Shown in pieces: positions 50,198-60,075 of a stretch of 64,000 bases of DNA (within the stretch, counting starts at the first letter, position 1; each line of letters begins with the position of its first letter). This DNA comes from Novosphingobium sp. ST904 (GTDB lineage Bacteria > Pseudomonadota > Alphaproteobacteria > Sphingomonadales > Sphingomonadaceae): NCBI RefSeq assembly GCF_001298105.1, contig NZ_LGJH01000156.1, forward strand, positions 62,001 to 126,000, given 5' to 3'. Under the pieces are notes generated by a model. The model saw nothing but the letters and a program-made list of their open reading frames with translations, had not been told where the DNA came from and searched no databases. The position numbers and the translations under genes are program-made.

Positions 50198-50875
50198 ATG
50201 GAACCGCAAGCCCCTGCAAGCGCGCAATCCCGCGCCGTCGCCATTCCCCGCTCGATGTTCGTGTTCTCGACGCTCTATGGCGGGCTGGTCGTGCTGGCGG
50301 GCGTGCTGGGCATCAAGATCGCCTCGCTGGGCGAGTGGCCCGTCGTCGGCAATCTTGCCGTCGAGTCGGGAATCTTCGCTTTCCTGCTGCTCGTCGTCCT
50401 TTCGAGCGCGGTGGCCGAGCTGCACGGAACCGCCGTGGCCAACCGGCTGGTGCGCTTCGGCTTCATCCCGCTCATCGTTTCGATGAGCCTGCTGACACTG
50501 GTGATCCACGCCGTGCCGCCGGCGCCGTTCTGGCAGGATCAGGAGGCCTTCGCCCGCCTCCTCGGTCAGGGCGCGCGGATGCAGTTCGCCGGCCTTGTCT
50601 CCTACGGCGTGTCGCAGACGCTCAACGTCACCGTGTTCTCACGGCTTGCCGCCGGGCGCGAGGGCGGAATGCTGCTGCTGCGCGCATGGATCGCCAGCCT
50701 GCTTTCGCAAGTGGTGGACACGCTGATCTTCATCACGATCTCGTTTGCCGGTGTGCTGCCGCTCTGGGGCATCATGGAGGGCCAGATCATCTCCAAGCTG
50801 CTGCTTTCCACGATCATGGTGCCGCCGTTCATCTGGCTTTTCGTGAAGCTCGGTCGCAAACTGGACGGCGAATGA
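50198..50875 (+). CDS. Queuosine precursor transporter (YhhQ/VUT family)
   Basis: 225 aa with six or so membrane segments: STLYGGLVVLAGVLGIK near the start, AELHGTAVANRLVR, SYGVSQTLNVTVFSRL and SQVVDTLIFITISF. The last two match the conserved QxxxxxVFSxL and SQxxDT blocks of the Vut_1/YhhQ family. It imports queuine or preQ0/preQ1 precursors for tRNA modification. I see no preQ1 riboswitch in the leader. It precedes argB by 66 nt in the same direction but is probably unrelated in function. Confidence 0.88.
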   Translation: MEPQAPASAQSRAVAIPRSMFVFSTLYGGLVVLAGVLGIKIASLGEWPVVGNLAVESGIFAFLLLVVLSSAVAELHGTAVANRLVRFGFIPLIVSMSLLTLVIHAVPPAPFWQDQEAFARLLGQGARMQFAGLVSYGVSQTLNVTVFSRLAAGREGGMLLLRAWIASLLSQVVDTLIFITISFAGVLPLWGIMEGQIISKLLLSTIMVPPFIWLFVKLGRKLDGE

Positions 50876-50940
50876 AATATTCGGCCGTCAGGGGCCGAAA
50901 ACTGGGTTTTAATTCTGCGCAAGGGGTCTAAAGCGCGCCC

Positions 50941-51840
50941 ATGCCGATTCCGCACGATCCCGCCATGCTCTCGAAGGCCGAGACGCTCGTCGATGCGCTG
51001 CCCTACCTGCAGCGTTATGCCGGTCGCACGTTCGTTGTGAAATACGGCGGCCACGCGATGGGCGATCCCGAACTGGCGCGAGATTTCGCGGAAGACGTGG
51101 TCCTGCTCAAGGCCGTGGGCATCAATCCGGTGGTCGTCCATGGCGGCGGTCCGCAGATCGGCGCCATGCTCAAGACCATGGGCGTCGAATCGCGCTTCAT
51201 CGACGGGCTGCGCGTAACCGACAAGCAGACCGCGCAAGTCGCCGAGATGGTGCTGTCGGGCGTCATCAACAAGGAAATCGTCGGCTGGATCGCGCAGGCG
51301 GGCGGCAAGGCCATGGGGATTTCCGGCAAGGACGGCGGTCTCGTCACCGCCGCCAAGGTGCAGCGCACCGCCAAGGACCCGGACAGCAATATCGAGCGCG
51401 TTGTCGACCTCGGCTTCGTGGGCGAGCCTGCGACGATCGATATCGGCGTGATCGAGACGATCTCGTCCGCGGGCATGATCCCGGTGATCGCGCCGATCGC
51501 ACCGGGAGAGGACGGGCAGACCTACAATATCAACGCAGACACCATGGCCGGCGCCGTTGCCGCCGCGCTGGGTGCCTCGCGCCTGTTCCTGCTGACCGAC
51601 GTGCGCGGCGTGCTGGACAAGCAGGGCGAACTGCTGACGGACCTCACCCCTTCCGACATCGTGAAGCTCCAGCAGGACGGCACGATTTCGGGCGGCATGA
51701 TCCCCAAGCTCGAAACCTGCATTCACGCGGTAGAAGCGGGCTGCGAAGCCGCCGTCGTGCTTGACGGGCGGGTTTCCCATGCCATGTTGCTGGAAATATT
51801 CACGCAGGAAGGTGCCGGCACGCTGATCCGCGCCGGCTAA
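50941..51840 (+). CDS. argB: Acetylglutamate kinase
   Basis: 299 aa. The amino-acid kinase signature FVVKYGGHAMGD lies near residues 30-41, VVHGGGPQIG near 63-72, and the ATP-site lysine motif SGGMIPKL near the C-terminus. It phosphorylates N-acetylglutamate, step two of arginine synthesis. The N-terminal helix (residues 1-20) is the form seen in arginine-inhibited hexameric NAGKs. The nearest following gene is a lipoprotein 49 nt later. Confidence 0.95.
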   Translation: MPIPHDPAMLSKAETLVDALPYLQRYAGRTFVVKYGGHAMGDPELARDFAEDVVLLKAVGINPVVVHGGGPQIGAMLKTMGVESRFIDGLRVTDKQTAQVAEMVLSGVINKEIVGWIAQAGGKAMGISGKDGGLVTAAKVQRTAKDPDSNIERVVDLGFVGEPATIDIGVIETISSAGMIPVIAPIAPGEDGQTYNINADTMAGAVAAALGASRLFLLTDVRGVLDKQGELLTDLTPSDIVKLQQDGTISGGMIPKLETCIHAVEAGCEAAVVLDGRVSHAMLLEIFTQEGAGTLIRAG

Positions 51841-51888
51841 GCCGAACTGCCCGGGGGAACTTTCCTGCTGAAAGGCAATTCGACCCAC

Positions 51889-52452
<564 letters not shown>

Positions 52453-52579
52453 GGCAGTTCACGACCTGAGAGCGCACGGTGTGTAACCGCGCGTTGCTCG
52501 CAAGCGGGCCGCGCTTGCCCCGCCTGCCCTGCCTCGGCTATCAGGCGGGCGCTTCATTCCTCAGAAAGGCCCCACGCCC

Positions 52580-52861
52580 ATGCTCGGCGGTGTGATCAAC
52601 GCCCTTATCTATCTCGTACAGATCCTTACCACGCTGGTGCTTGTCCAGTTCGTGCTGGGTCTGCTGATCTCCTTCAACGTGGTGAACCTGCATAACCGGT
52701 TCGTCGAGGCGATCTGGCGGGCGCTCAATGCGTTGCTCGATCCGATCCTCAGCCCGATCCGGCGGATCATGCCCAATACGGGCGGGATCGACTTCTCGCC
52801 GATGGTGCTGATCATCGGCCTGAACGTGCTCATCATGATCCTCCAGCCGATGGCCTACTGA
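52580..52861 (+). CDS. YggT family membrane protein
   Basis: 93 aa with two membrane segments (LIYLVQILTTLVLVQFVLGLL near the start; PMVLIIGLNVLIMILQP at the end) and the family motif LDPILSPIRRIMPNTGGIDFSP between them. The YggT family is linked to osmotic tolerance in E. coli and to membrane-bound division-site proteins in others. It lies one base before folD, so the two are probably co-transcribed. Confidence 0.92.
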   Translation: MLGGVINALIYLVQILTTLVLVQFVLGLLISFNVVNLHNRFVEAIWRALNALLDPILSPIRRIMPNTGGIDFSPMVLIIGLNVLIMILQPMAY

Positions 52862-52862
52862 C

Positions 52863-53761
52863 ATGACCACCGAGAACCAGATCATCGACGGCAAGGCGTT
52901 TGCCGAGGGCCTGCGCAGCCGCATCGCGGTTGCCGCCGCGGCATTCGAACGGCAGGCCGCCCGCAAGGCAGGCCTCGCGGTCGTGCTGGTGGGCGAAGAC
53001 CCGGCAAGCCAGGTCTATGTCCGCAACAAGGGCAAGCAGACCGTGGCCTGCGGCATGGAGAGCTTCGAGCACAAGCTGCCCGCCGACACGTCCGAGGACG
53101 ATCTGCTGGCGGTTGTCGAGCAGCTCAATGCCGATCCCGCCGTGGACGGCATTCTCGTCCAGCTTCCCCTGCCTTCGCATATGAACGAGCAGAAGGTCAT
53201 CGCCACGATCAACCCCGACAAGGACGTTGACGGCTTCCATGTCGTCACGTCGGGCGCCTCGCCACCGGGCTGCCGGGCTTCGTGCCGTGCACGCCGCTGG
53301 GCTGCGTGATGTTGCTCAAGGACCGGCTGGGCTCGCTTTCCGGGCTGAACGCGGTGGTGATCGGCCGTTCGAACATCGTCGGCAAGCCGATGGCGCAGCT
53401 CCTCATCGCGGAAAGCTGCACCGTCACCGTGGCGCACAGCCGCACCAGGGACCTGCCCGAAGTCGTGCGCGGCGCCGATATCGTGATTGCGGCCGTCGGC
53501 CGCCCCGAGATGGTGAAGGGCGATTGGCTCAAGCCCGGCGCGACCGTGATCGACGTGGGCATCAATCGCGTGCCGGCGGCCGAAGAGGGCAAGAGCAAGC
53601 TGGTGGGCGACGTGGACTTCGCCTCGGCCGCGCAAGTTGCGGGCGCTATCACCCCGGTTCCGGGCGGGGTCGGCCCCATGACCATCGCCGTCCTGCTGCG
53701 TAACACGATCGTCGCCGCGCATCGCAATGCGGGTCTGTCGCTGGACGAGAGCGCGCTTTGA
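52863..53761 (+). pseudogene. folD: FolD methylenetetrahydrofolate dehydrogenase/cyclohydrolase (one frameshift)
   Basis: About 299 codons when repaired. The first frame gives AVVLVGEDPASQVYVRNK (with the substrate-binding Tyr/Lys pair) and VQLPLPSHMNEQKV, then breaks after DGFHVV near 53246. One A added gives FHVVNVGRLATGLPG, and the other frame goes on through CTPLGCV, IGRSNIVGKPMAQLL to the stop at 53761. FolD makes 10-formyl-THF from methylene-THF for purines and fMet. Because it is normally essential, a real break is unlikely unless fhs is present. The next gene starts inside its stop (TTGA). Confidence 0.93.
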
Positions 53762-54480
53762 ACCGCGCGCTGCTCGGCGCCCTTGGCGGGGTCGCGGCGC
53801 TTCTGCTGATCGCCGCTCCCGCCGTGGCCGAGCGGCGCCCGCCGCGCGCTCCCGGCGTAGGCACCGCCAATCCCAGTGCACTGATCGCGTCCGAGATCGC
53901 CTTTGCGCGCATGGCGCGCGAGAAAGGCCAGTGGAAGGCCTTCGACGAATTCGCGGATGACGCGGCAGTGATGTTCGTGCCGCAGCCGGTCCGTGCCAAA
54001 GAGTGGCTGAGCGGCCGAAAGGAACCGGCCGCCGCCGTGCAGTGGCAGGCTCACCAGGTCTGGATGAGCTGCGATGGTACGATGGGCGTGACCAGGGGTG
54101 CCTGGCAGCAACCGGACGGTTCGGTCGGCTATTTCACCACGATCTGGCAGCAGCGCAAGAAGGGCGATTTTCGCTGGGTGCTCGACCAGGGCGATACGCT
54201 CGACCAGCCGATGCAGGAGCCGGAGATGCTGTCTGCCTCCGTGGCGGACTGCGCGCGGGGCGGGAACGGCGCCTCGCCCGGCGATGAGCTGCTGGTCGAG
54301 CGGGATTCGGCCAAGGCGGCGCCGGGCATGGATGGCAAGGGGCGTTCGAAGGACGGCACTTTGACCTGGAGCTATCACGTGAACGCCGACCATTCGCGCT
54401 CGCTGGTCGTCTCGCTGATGAAGAATGGGGGCATGGCCGAAGTTCTGCGCAGCGATGTAGCCGCCCCGAAGGGACAATAA
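53758..54480 (+). CDS. Exported protein with NTF2-like domain, unknown function
   Basis: 240 aa from a TTG start that overlaps the folD stop. Signal peptide (MNRALLGALGGVAALLLIAAPAVA), then an NTF2/SnoaL-like domain: LIASEIAFARMAREKGQWKAF, DDAAVMFVPQPVRAKEWL, then GVTRGAWQQPDGSVGYFTTIWQ. This pattern occurs in sphingomonad DUF4440-like periplasmic proteins. The C-terminal 70 residues add a beta-rich part with two cysteines. It is translationally coupled to folD, but no functional link is known. Confidence 0.78.
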   Translation: MNRALLGALGGVAALLLIAAPAVAERRPPRAPGVGTANPSALIASEIAFARMAREKGQWKAFDEFADDAAVMFVPQPVRAKEWLSGRKEPAAAVQWQAHQVWMSCDGTMGVTRGAWQQPDGSVGYFTTIWQQRKKGDFRWVLDQGDTLDQPMQEPEMLSASVADCARGGNGASPGDELLVERDSAKAAPGMDGKGRSKDGTLTWSYHVNADHSRSLVVSLMKNGGMAEVLRSDVAAPKGQ

Positions 54481-54485
54481 CCGGC

Positions 54486-55121
54486 ATGTACGAGCTTTTT
54501 CTCAGCGCTTTCGTCACCCTCTTCGTGGTGATCGATCCGCCGGGCTGCGCACCGATCTATGCCGGGCTCTCGGCCGATGCCAGCCGGTCTCAGGCGATCT
54601 CCATGGCCGCGCGTGCCTGCGTGATCGCGACCGCCATTCTGGTGGTCTTCGCGCTTTTCGGCGCGCGGCTTCTGGGGGCGCTGCATATCGAACTGAATGC
54701 CTTCCGCATCGCGGGCGGCATCATGCTGTTCATGATCGCCATCGACATGGTGTTCGAGAAGCGCACCCAGCGCCGCGAGGAGCGGGCGGAGAAGATCATC
54801 GCCCATAATGCCGAAACGCCCGAGGTGGACGATGTTTCGGTGTTCCCCATGGCCATGCCGATGCTGGCGGGGCCGGGCTCGATCGCGACGATCATGCTGC
54901 TCACCTCGCGCGCGCACGGCGCGGAGCAGACCATGGCGATCCTCGCGGCGATGGTCGCGGTCATGGTGCTCAGCTTTGCCGCTCTGGCGGCTGCCGGCCC
55001 CCTGATGCGCATTCTGGGCGACAAGGTGGAGGCGGTTATCACGCGGCTTCTCGGCGTGTTGCTGGCGGCGCTCGCGGCGCAATACGTGATCGACGGCGTC
55101 AAGGCCGTGCTGCTGAACTGA
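54486..55121 (+). CDS. MarC family integral membrane protein
   Basis: 211 aa with six membrane segments; starts ELFLSAFVTLFVVIDPPGCAPIY and has FRIAGGIMLFMIAIDMVF, GSIATIMLLTS and LLGVLLAALAAQYVIDGVK, all typical of MarC/UPF0056. The family's transport function is not proven. It begins 5 nt after the previous gene, so it is the end of a probable yggT-folD-exported protein-marC transcript. A strong terminator follows. Confidence 0.92.
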   Translation: MYELFLSAFVTLFVVIDPPGCAPIYAGLSADASRSQAISMAARACVIATAILVVFALFGARLLGALHIELNAFRIAGGIMLFMIAIDMVFEKRTQRREERAEKIIAHNAETPEVDDVSVFPMAMPMLAGPGSIATIMLLTSRAHGAEQTMAILAAMVAVMVLSFAALAAAGPLMRILGDKVEAVITRLLGVLLAALAAQYVIDGVKAVLLN

Positions 55122-55156
55122 CCTTCCCGCAGCAAGCCGTGAGCAGGCAATGAAAA

Positions 55157-55188
55157 GGCCCGCCGGATCGCTCCGGCGGGCCTTTTTT
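55157..55188 (+). terminator. Rho-independent terminator after marC
   Basis: An 11-bp perfect stem GGCCCGCCGGA / TCCGGCGGGCC with a 4-nt loop, A4 before and T6 after. Bidirectional; it also ends the convergent protease gene. Confidence 0.93.
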
Positions 55189-55205
55189 GTCGAAGCCCCT
55201 AAGCC

Positions 55206-56756
55206 TCAGCGCAGGCGCAGCGGTACGAAGGCGGCGGGCTGACCACGCGGCTGCACGCGCAGCAGGATCGCCGAGCGGCCATCGGCCTTGGCGGCCTTGA
55301 TGGCATTTTCGAGGTCGGCCTGCGTCGAAACCGGCGCATTGTTGGCCGAGAGGATTATGAACCCGCGGGCAAAGCCCTTCTGGCCGGCATCCGAGCTCGG
55401 ATCGACGGCGACGATGACGAGGCCCTTGGTGCCTTCCGAGGCCCCGAGCTGCCGCGCGATCTGCGAAGTCAGCGGCGTTACCGAGAGACCCAGCGACTTT
55501 TCGACAACGCTCTGGCCCTGTTCCTTGGGCGGATTGTTGAACGGATCGCTGTCCTGATCGGTGCTGGGATCGAAGGTCTGCTGGAGTTCGTCCTCGCTCG
55601 GGCGCTTGTCTACCGTGGCGGTCAGCGTCATGCGGCGGCCGTTGCGGATCAGCTCGATCGGGATGCGCGTTCCCGGCGCGGTGTTGGCGACGAGGAACGA
55701 GAGGTTCTGGTCGCGCGTCACTTCCTTGCCATCAACCTTCACCACGACGTCGCCCGCCTGGATTCCGGCCTTGGCCGCGGCACCGTCCGGCACGACGGCC
55801 TGGATGAATTCGCCCTTGTTGTGTTCGAGGCCCATCGAATCGGCAAGATCCTCATTGAGGGCCTGGATGGTCACGCCAAGGTAGCCGCGCTCGATCGCCT
55901 GGCCCTTCATCAGCTTCTGCACGATGGGAGCGGCGGTTTCGGCGGGAATCGCGAAGCCGATGCCGACGCTGCCGCCGGTGGGCGAGAAGATCGCGTTGTT
56001 GATGCCGATGACCTGGCCGTTCATGTCGAACATCGGCCCGCCCGAGTTGCCGCGGTTGATCGCCGCGTCGGTCTGGAGGTAGCGGTCATAGGCGCCCGAG
56101 CCCGAGCCGGTGTTGCGGTAGACGGCCGAGATGATGCCCGCCGTCACCGTTCCGCCAAGGCCGAACGGATTGCCGATGGCGATGATCCAGTCACCCACGC
56201 GGGCCTTCGAGCTGTCGCCGAACTTCACGTAGGGCAGCGGCTTGCTGGAAGTGATCTTGAGCACCGCGAGATCGGATGCGGCGTCCTTGCCGATCAGCTT
56301 GGCGGGATACTCGGTGCCGTCCGGCATGGTCACGGTGATCGATTCGACCTGACCCTTGCCTTCCGCGGTGATGACGTGGTTGTTCGTCACGACATAGCCG
56401 TCGGCCGAGACGATGAAGCCCGAGCCGAGCGACTGGGCTTCGCGGGTTTGCGGGCTGGCGCCGCCACCGCCGCCGCCGCCGAACAGACCCTCGAACGGGG
56501 TTCCGGCGAAGGGATTGCCGCCGCCCTGCACCTGGACGCGCTGGCGCGTCGAGATGTTGACGACCGCAGGCTGAAGCTGCTCGGTCAGGTCCGCAAAGCC
56601 GCTGGGCGCGCCGGCGCGGGGCACCACGTTGGCCATCTGGCTGGCTTCGTTCTGGGCAACCTGGGCCCCTGCGGGATAGCCGGTCACCAGCGTGGCGGTG
56701 GCGCCTCCCAGCAGGAGCGCTGTGGTCAGTCCATAAGCGTATCGCACGGGCTTCAC
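55206..56756 (-). CDS. Periplasmic serine protease DegP/DegQ-like (Do family)
   Basis: 516 aa. Signal peptide, then a trypsin-fold domain with H127 (TNNHVI), D162 (ASDLAV) and S238 (GNSGGP), and two PDZ domains (~290-385 and ~420-510). A run of seven glycines at 93-99 is a flexible LA-loop-like insert. It is a protease-chaperone of the cell envelope. It is the last gene of the hflK-hflC group, 117 nt after hflC, an order common in alphaproteobacteria. The name is not split between DegP and DegQ from sequence. Confidence 0.94.
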   Translation of the reverse strand: MKPVRYAYGLTTALLLGGATATLVTGYPAGAQVAQNEASQMANVVPRAGAPSGFADLTEQLQPAVVNISTRQRVQVQGGGNPFAGTPFEGLFGGGGGGGASPQTREAQSLGSGFIVSADGYVVTNNHVITAEGKGQVESITVTMPDGTEYPAKLIGKDAASDLAVLKITSSKPLPYVKFGDSSKARVGDWIIAIGNPFGLGGTVTAGIISAVYRNTGSGSGAYDRYLQTDAAINRGNSGGPMFDMNGQVIGINNAIFSPTGGSVGIGFAIPAETAAPIVQKLMKGQAIERGYLGVTIQALNEDLADSMGLEHNKGEFIQAVVPDGAAAKAGIQAGDVVVKVDGKEVTRDQNLSFLVANTAPGTRIPIELIRNGRRMTLTATVDKRPSEDELQQTFDPSTDQDSDPFNNPPKEQGQSVVEKSLGLSVTPLTSQIARQLGASEGTKGLVIVAVDPSSDAGQKGFARGFIILSANNAPVSTQADLENAIKAAKADGRSAILLRVQPRGQPAAFVPLRLR

Positions 56757-56873
56757 GTCCTTTGATTCCTCCGTCTTGGCGGTGCAGCGTCACCATCCGC
56801 CGACTGATGCCGATTGAAGCTCTGGGAGCTTAACCGGATTTGAATAGGCGGCCTTTCAAGCGCTTCGCGCCGG

Positions 56874-57716
56874 TCACGGTTCCCTGAAGTGGTTGAGATA
56901 GGCATTGTCGGGCGAAAGCAGGATGGTCTTCCCGGCCTCTCCCTTGGCGAACGAAATTCCATAGCTCTGCATGGAGCGGTAGAAATCGTAGAACTGCGGG
57001 TCCTTGCCGAAGGCGGCGGCATAGATCTTCGAGGCCTGCGCTTCCGCGTCGGCCTGAATGATCTGCGCGTCCTTCTGGCCCTGCGCGGTGATCGTCTTGG
57101 CTTCCTCGTCGCGCGAGGCCTGCATGCGGGTGAAGGCGCTTTCGAGCGCGCCTTCGGGAAGATCCGCGCGCTTGATCCGCACGTCGACGACTTGCGCACC
57201 ATATTCGCGCGCCTCGCGGTCGAGCCCGTCGCGGATGTTCTCCATCGCCTTGCCGCGTTCGGCGGTCAGCAGCGACTGGAACGTGCGCTTGCCCAGTTCC
57301 TGGCGAAGCACCGAGGAAAGGATCGGTTCGAGCTGTTCGGTCACGCGTTCGCTGGTGCCCGCGGTTTCGACCATCTTGACCGGATCGATGATGCGATAGC
57401 GCGCATAGGCATCGACGTTCAGGCGAAGCTGGTCGGTCGAGAGGACCTGCTGCTGCTGCATGTCCACGGACAGCAGGCGCTTGTCGATGCGGATCACGCG
57501 GTCCACCATCGGGATGCGGAAGTGAACGCCCGCGCCGGTCTGGCCGTAGTCGGCCTTGGGCACATAGGGGTTGTACACCGCAATGGGCCTGCCGGTGCGA
57601 ACGATGACCGCCTGCTCCGTTTCCGGCACCACGATCATGCTGAGCATCAGCCCGACAACGGCGGCCCCGCCCAGGAACCAGGCGGCCTTGTAGTCCTGCC
57701 AGAGGCGATTCATCAC
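56874..57716 (-). CDS. hflC: HflC, SPFH-family regulator of FtsH
   Basis: 280 aa. One N-terminal membrane segment (WFLGGAAVVGLMLSMIVV) is followed by the SPFH/band-7 domain (TEQAVIVRTGRPIAVYNPY, RIDKRLLSVDMQQQQVL, DAYARYRIIDP) and a coiled-coil tail (RDEEAKTITAQGQKDAQIIQ). HflK and HflC form a large cage in the inner membrane around the FtsH protease. The start overlaps the hflK stop by 4 nt. Confidence 0.95.
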   Translation of the reverse strand: MMNRLWQDYKAAWFLGGAAVVGLMLSMIVVPETEQAVIVRTGRPIAVYNPYVPKADYGQTGAGVHFRIPMVDRVIRIDKRLLSVDMQQQQVLSTDQLRLNVDAYARYRIIDPVKMVETAGTSERVTEQLEPILSSVLRQELGKRTFQSLLTAERGKAMENIRDGLDREAREYGAQVVDVRIKRADLPEGALESAFTRMQASRDEEAKTITAQGQKDAQIIQADAEAQASKIYAAAFGKDPQFYDFYRSMQSYGISFAKGEAGKTILLSPDNAYLNHFREP

Positions 57717-58957
57717 TGGCCTCCCTTGGATGCGTCGACGGTGGCGGCCGGCGCGGGCGCGGCAACCACGGTTTCCTCGGCGGCCGGGGCCCGGCGCTTC
57801 ATCTCGGAAAGGGGGAGGTACGTGTTCATGTTCTTGGCTTCGGCGACGACGGTGTCGTTGTCGCGCAGCACCCGCTCCATCGTTTCGTAGTACATGCGGC
57901 GCTTGGTCACTTCGGGCGCGAGCTTGTACTGTTCATAGACCTTGTCGAACGAGGCGGCCTCGCCCTGGGCGCGGGCAAGCGTCTGCTGCGCCCAGGCACG
58001 AGCCTTGGAGCGATCGCGGTCCGCTTCCTGCTGGGAGACGTTGACCTGGTCGAACGCTTCCTTGGTCTTGGCCGGGGGATCGGCCTTCTTGATTTCCACG
58101 CCCTGGATCGAGACGCCCGAGCGATAGTAATCGAGAATGCGCTGGGTCCGGTCGCGCACGTCCTGTTCGACCACGGCGCGGCCGGCGCCGGACAGCGTCT
58201 CGTTCAGCGTGATCTGGCCGATAGACGCGCGCATGGCCGCTTCCGCCACTTCGCGCACCGTTTCGTCAGGATCGGCGAGGCGGTAGGTGTAGTCTTTCAG
58301 GTTCTTGATGTTCCAGCGCACCAGATAGCTGAGATCGACAAGGTTCTTGTCGCCCGTCAGCATCAGCTTTTCGCCTTCGCCCTCGGGGATCGTGTAGACG
58401 GTGAACGAACGCACGTCCTTCACGTCGACCTGTTCGATCGGCCAGGGAAGGGTGAGCGAAAGGCCGGAATCGATCGTGCGGGAATACTGGCCCAGCCGCG
58501 AAACGATGCCCTGCTCCTTGGGGCCGAGCATGTGGACCATGGAGATGCCAAGCATCGCGGCAACCGCGATGCCGATGCCGAGCGGCAGCCACGACTTGCC
58601 GTCGGGGCGGCGCGGCAGATTGGGGAATCCGCCGCCGGGTCCGAAGCCGCCGCCTCCGCCGCCGGGGCGGCGCGGATCGCGCGGGCGGAAGATGTCCTCG
58701 ATGCCGGCGGCGCGGCGCGGCGGGGTTTCACTGCCGCTGGGAAGCCACGGGTTGCGAGGGCCCTTGCGATCGTCGGGACGGCTTTCCGGCGGCTTGCCCT
58801 GTTCGCCCCTGCTGCCGGGGGCTTCGCCTGAAGGCTCGTCGTTACGGCCTTCGTCCTGACCCTCGGGCACGCCTTCGTTGCCGCCTTCGCCGGGTTCTCC
58901 CGCAGGACCATTGCCGTCATTTCCGCCGCCACCCCAAGGGCTTTGACGTCCGGTCAT
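57713..58957 (-). CDS. hflK: HflK, SPFH-family regulator of FtsH
   Basis: 414 aa from ATG 58957 (MTGRQSPWGGGGND); an upstream ATG (58999) is less likely. The first ~110 residues are Gly/Pro/Asp-rich and disordered, a normal HflK trait but long here. The membrane segment is WLPLGIGIAVAAMLGISMV, followed by the SPFH domain (GIVSRLGQYSRTIDSGLSLTLP) and coiled coil. It pairs with HflC. It is divergent from mrp, with about 149 nt between starts that should hold both promoters. Confidence 0.95.
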   Translation of the reverse strand: MTGRQSPWGGGGNDGNGPAGEPGEGGNEGVPEGQDEGRNDEPSGEAPGSRGEQGKPPESRPDDRKGPRNPWLPSGSETPPRRAAGIEDIFRPRDPRRPGGGGGGFGPGGGFPNLPRRPDGKSWLPLGIGIAVAAMLGISMVHMLGPKEQGIVSRLGQYSRTIDSGLSLTLPWPIEQVDVKDVRSFTVYTIPEGEGEKLMLTGDKNLVDLSYLVRWNIKNLKDYTYRLADPDETVREVAEAAMRASIGQITLNETLSGAGRAVVEQDVRDRTQRILDYYRSGVSIQGVEIKKADPPAKTKEAFDQVNVSQQEADRDRSKARAWAQQTLARAQGEAASFDKVYEQYKLAPEVTKRRMYYETMERVLRDNDTVVAEAKNMNTYLPLSEMKRRAPAAEETVVAAPAPAATVDASKGGQ

Positions 58958-59106
58958 GGCGAGGCCTGCGCGCGTGATTGCACCACCAATAGCTTTCATA
59001 GGCTTATCTATAGGTGCGCTATTCGCACAAAAACAGTGCCTCTCTTGCCCTTTTTCCTCGACTGCTCCACCTGAGCGGCAAATTCACCATCATGTGAAAG
59101 GACGAA

Positions 59107-60075
59107 ATGACAAGCCCGGATGCCGATCGACTGAAAGCGCTCCTGCCGCCGGAGGTGGCTCGAAGAGTGCAGTCGTTGCGGCTCGCCGACGGCAGGGCGA
59201 GCGTCGTGATCGATGCCACCGGCCTTTCCGTGCAGGACCGCGCCGGGCTTGAGCAGATCGTATCCGGTGCGCTGGAAGGCAAGCCGGGCGTCGCCAACGT
59301 GCGCGTGGCGATCACGGCCGAAAAGCCGGTGCAGCGCATTCTCGCGGTGGGCTCGGGCAAGGGCGGGGTCGGCAAGTCGACGCTGGCCGCAAACCTGGCG
59401 GTCGCGCTTTCGCGCATGGGGCGCAAGGTGGGGCTGGTCGATGCGGACATCTACGGGCCGTCGCAGGCGCGGTTGCTCGGCATCGAGGGGCAGCGTCCGG
59501 TGGCGCACGAAAGCCGGCTGGTCCCGGTCGCCAGCGCCTTTGGGGTGCCGGTGCTGTCGATGGCCAATCTGCTGGAGCCGGGACAGGCGATCGCCTGGCG
59601 CGGGCCGATGGTTGCAGGTGCGCTGACCCAACTGCTCGAAGGGCACTGGGACAACGCCGAAATCATCGTCGTCGACCTGCCGCCCGGTACCGGCGACGTC
59701 CAGTTGACCATGCTCCAGAAGTTCAAGCCGGCGGGCGCGGTCATCGTGTCCACGCCGCAGGACCTTGCCCTCATGGACGCGACCCGCGCCATCGAACTGT
59801 TCGAGAAGAGCGGGGTGCCGATCGTCGGCGTGGTGGAGAACATGGCCGGCTATGCCTGCCCCCACTGCGGCGAAGTGAGCGACCCCTTCGGCGCTGGCGG
59901 GGCCGAGGCTGCTGCCGCGGAGATGGGCAAGGCCTTCCTCGGCCGTATCCCGCTGGATATCGCGATCCGGCGTGAAAGCGACGCAGGCACGCCTCCGGCC
60001 GCCGGACAGGGGCCGCAAGCGGAGGCTTTCGCGGGGCTTGCGCTCAAGGTCGCCGATTGGCTGGACCGCCCCTGA
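59107..60075 (+). CDS. mrp: Mrp/ApbC iron-sulfur cluster carrier ATPase
   Basis: 322 aa. A short MIP18/DUF59-type N-terminal region (residues ~5-70) is followed by the deviant P-loop GSGKGGVGKS at 82-91 and the cluster-binding pair C251-P-H-C254 (MAGYACPHCG). It receives and delivers Fe-S clusters. The last base of its stop is the first of the next gene (TGATG at 60073-60077). That next gene encodes a molybdenum hydroxylase, an enzyme type that needs an Fe-S partner, which may or may not be more than chance. Confidence 0.95.
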   Translation: MTSPDADRLKALLPPEVARRVQSLRLADGRASVVIDATGLSVQDRAGLEQIVSGALEGKPGVANVRVAITAEKPVQRILAVGSGKGGVGKSTLAANLAVALSRMGRKVGLVDADIYGPSQARLLGIEGQRPVAHESRLVPVASAFGVPVLSMANLLEPGQAIAWRGPMVAGALTQLLEGHWDNAEIIVVDLPPGTGDVQLTMLQKFKPAGAVIVSTPQDLALMDATRAIELFEKSGVPIVGVVENMAGYACPHCGEVSDPFGAGGAEAAAAEMGKAFLGRIPLDIAIRRESDAGTPPAAGQGPQAEAFAGLALKVADWLDRP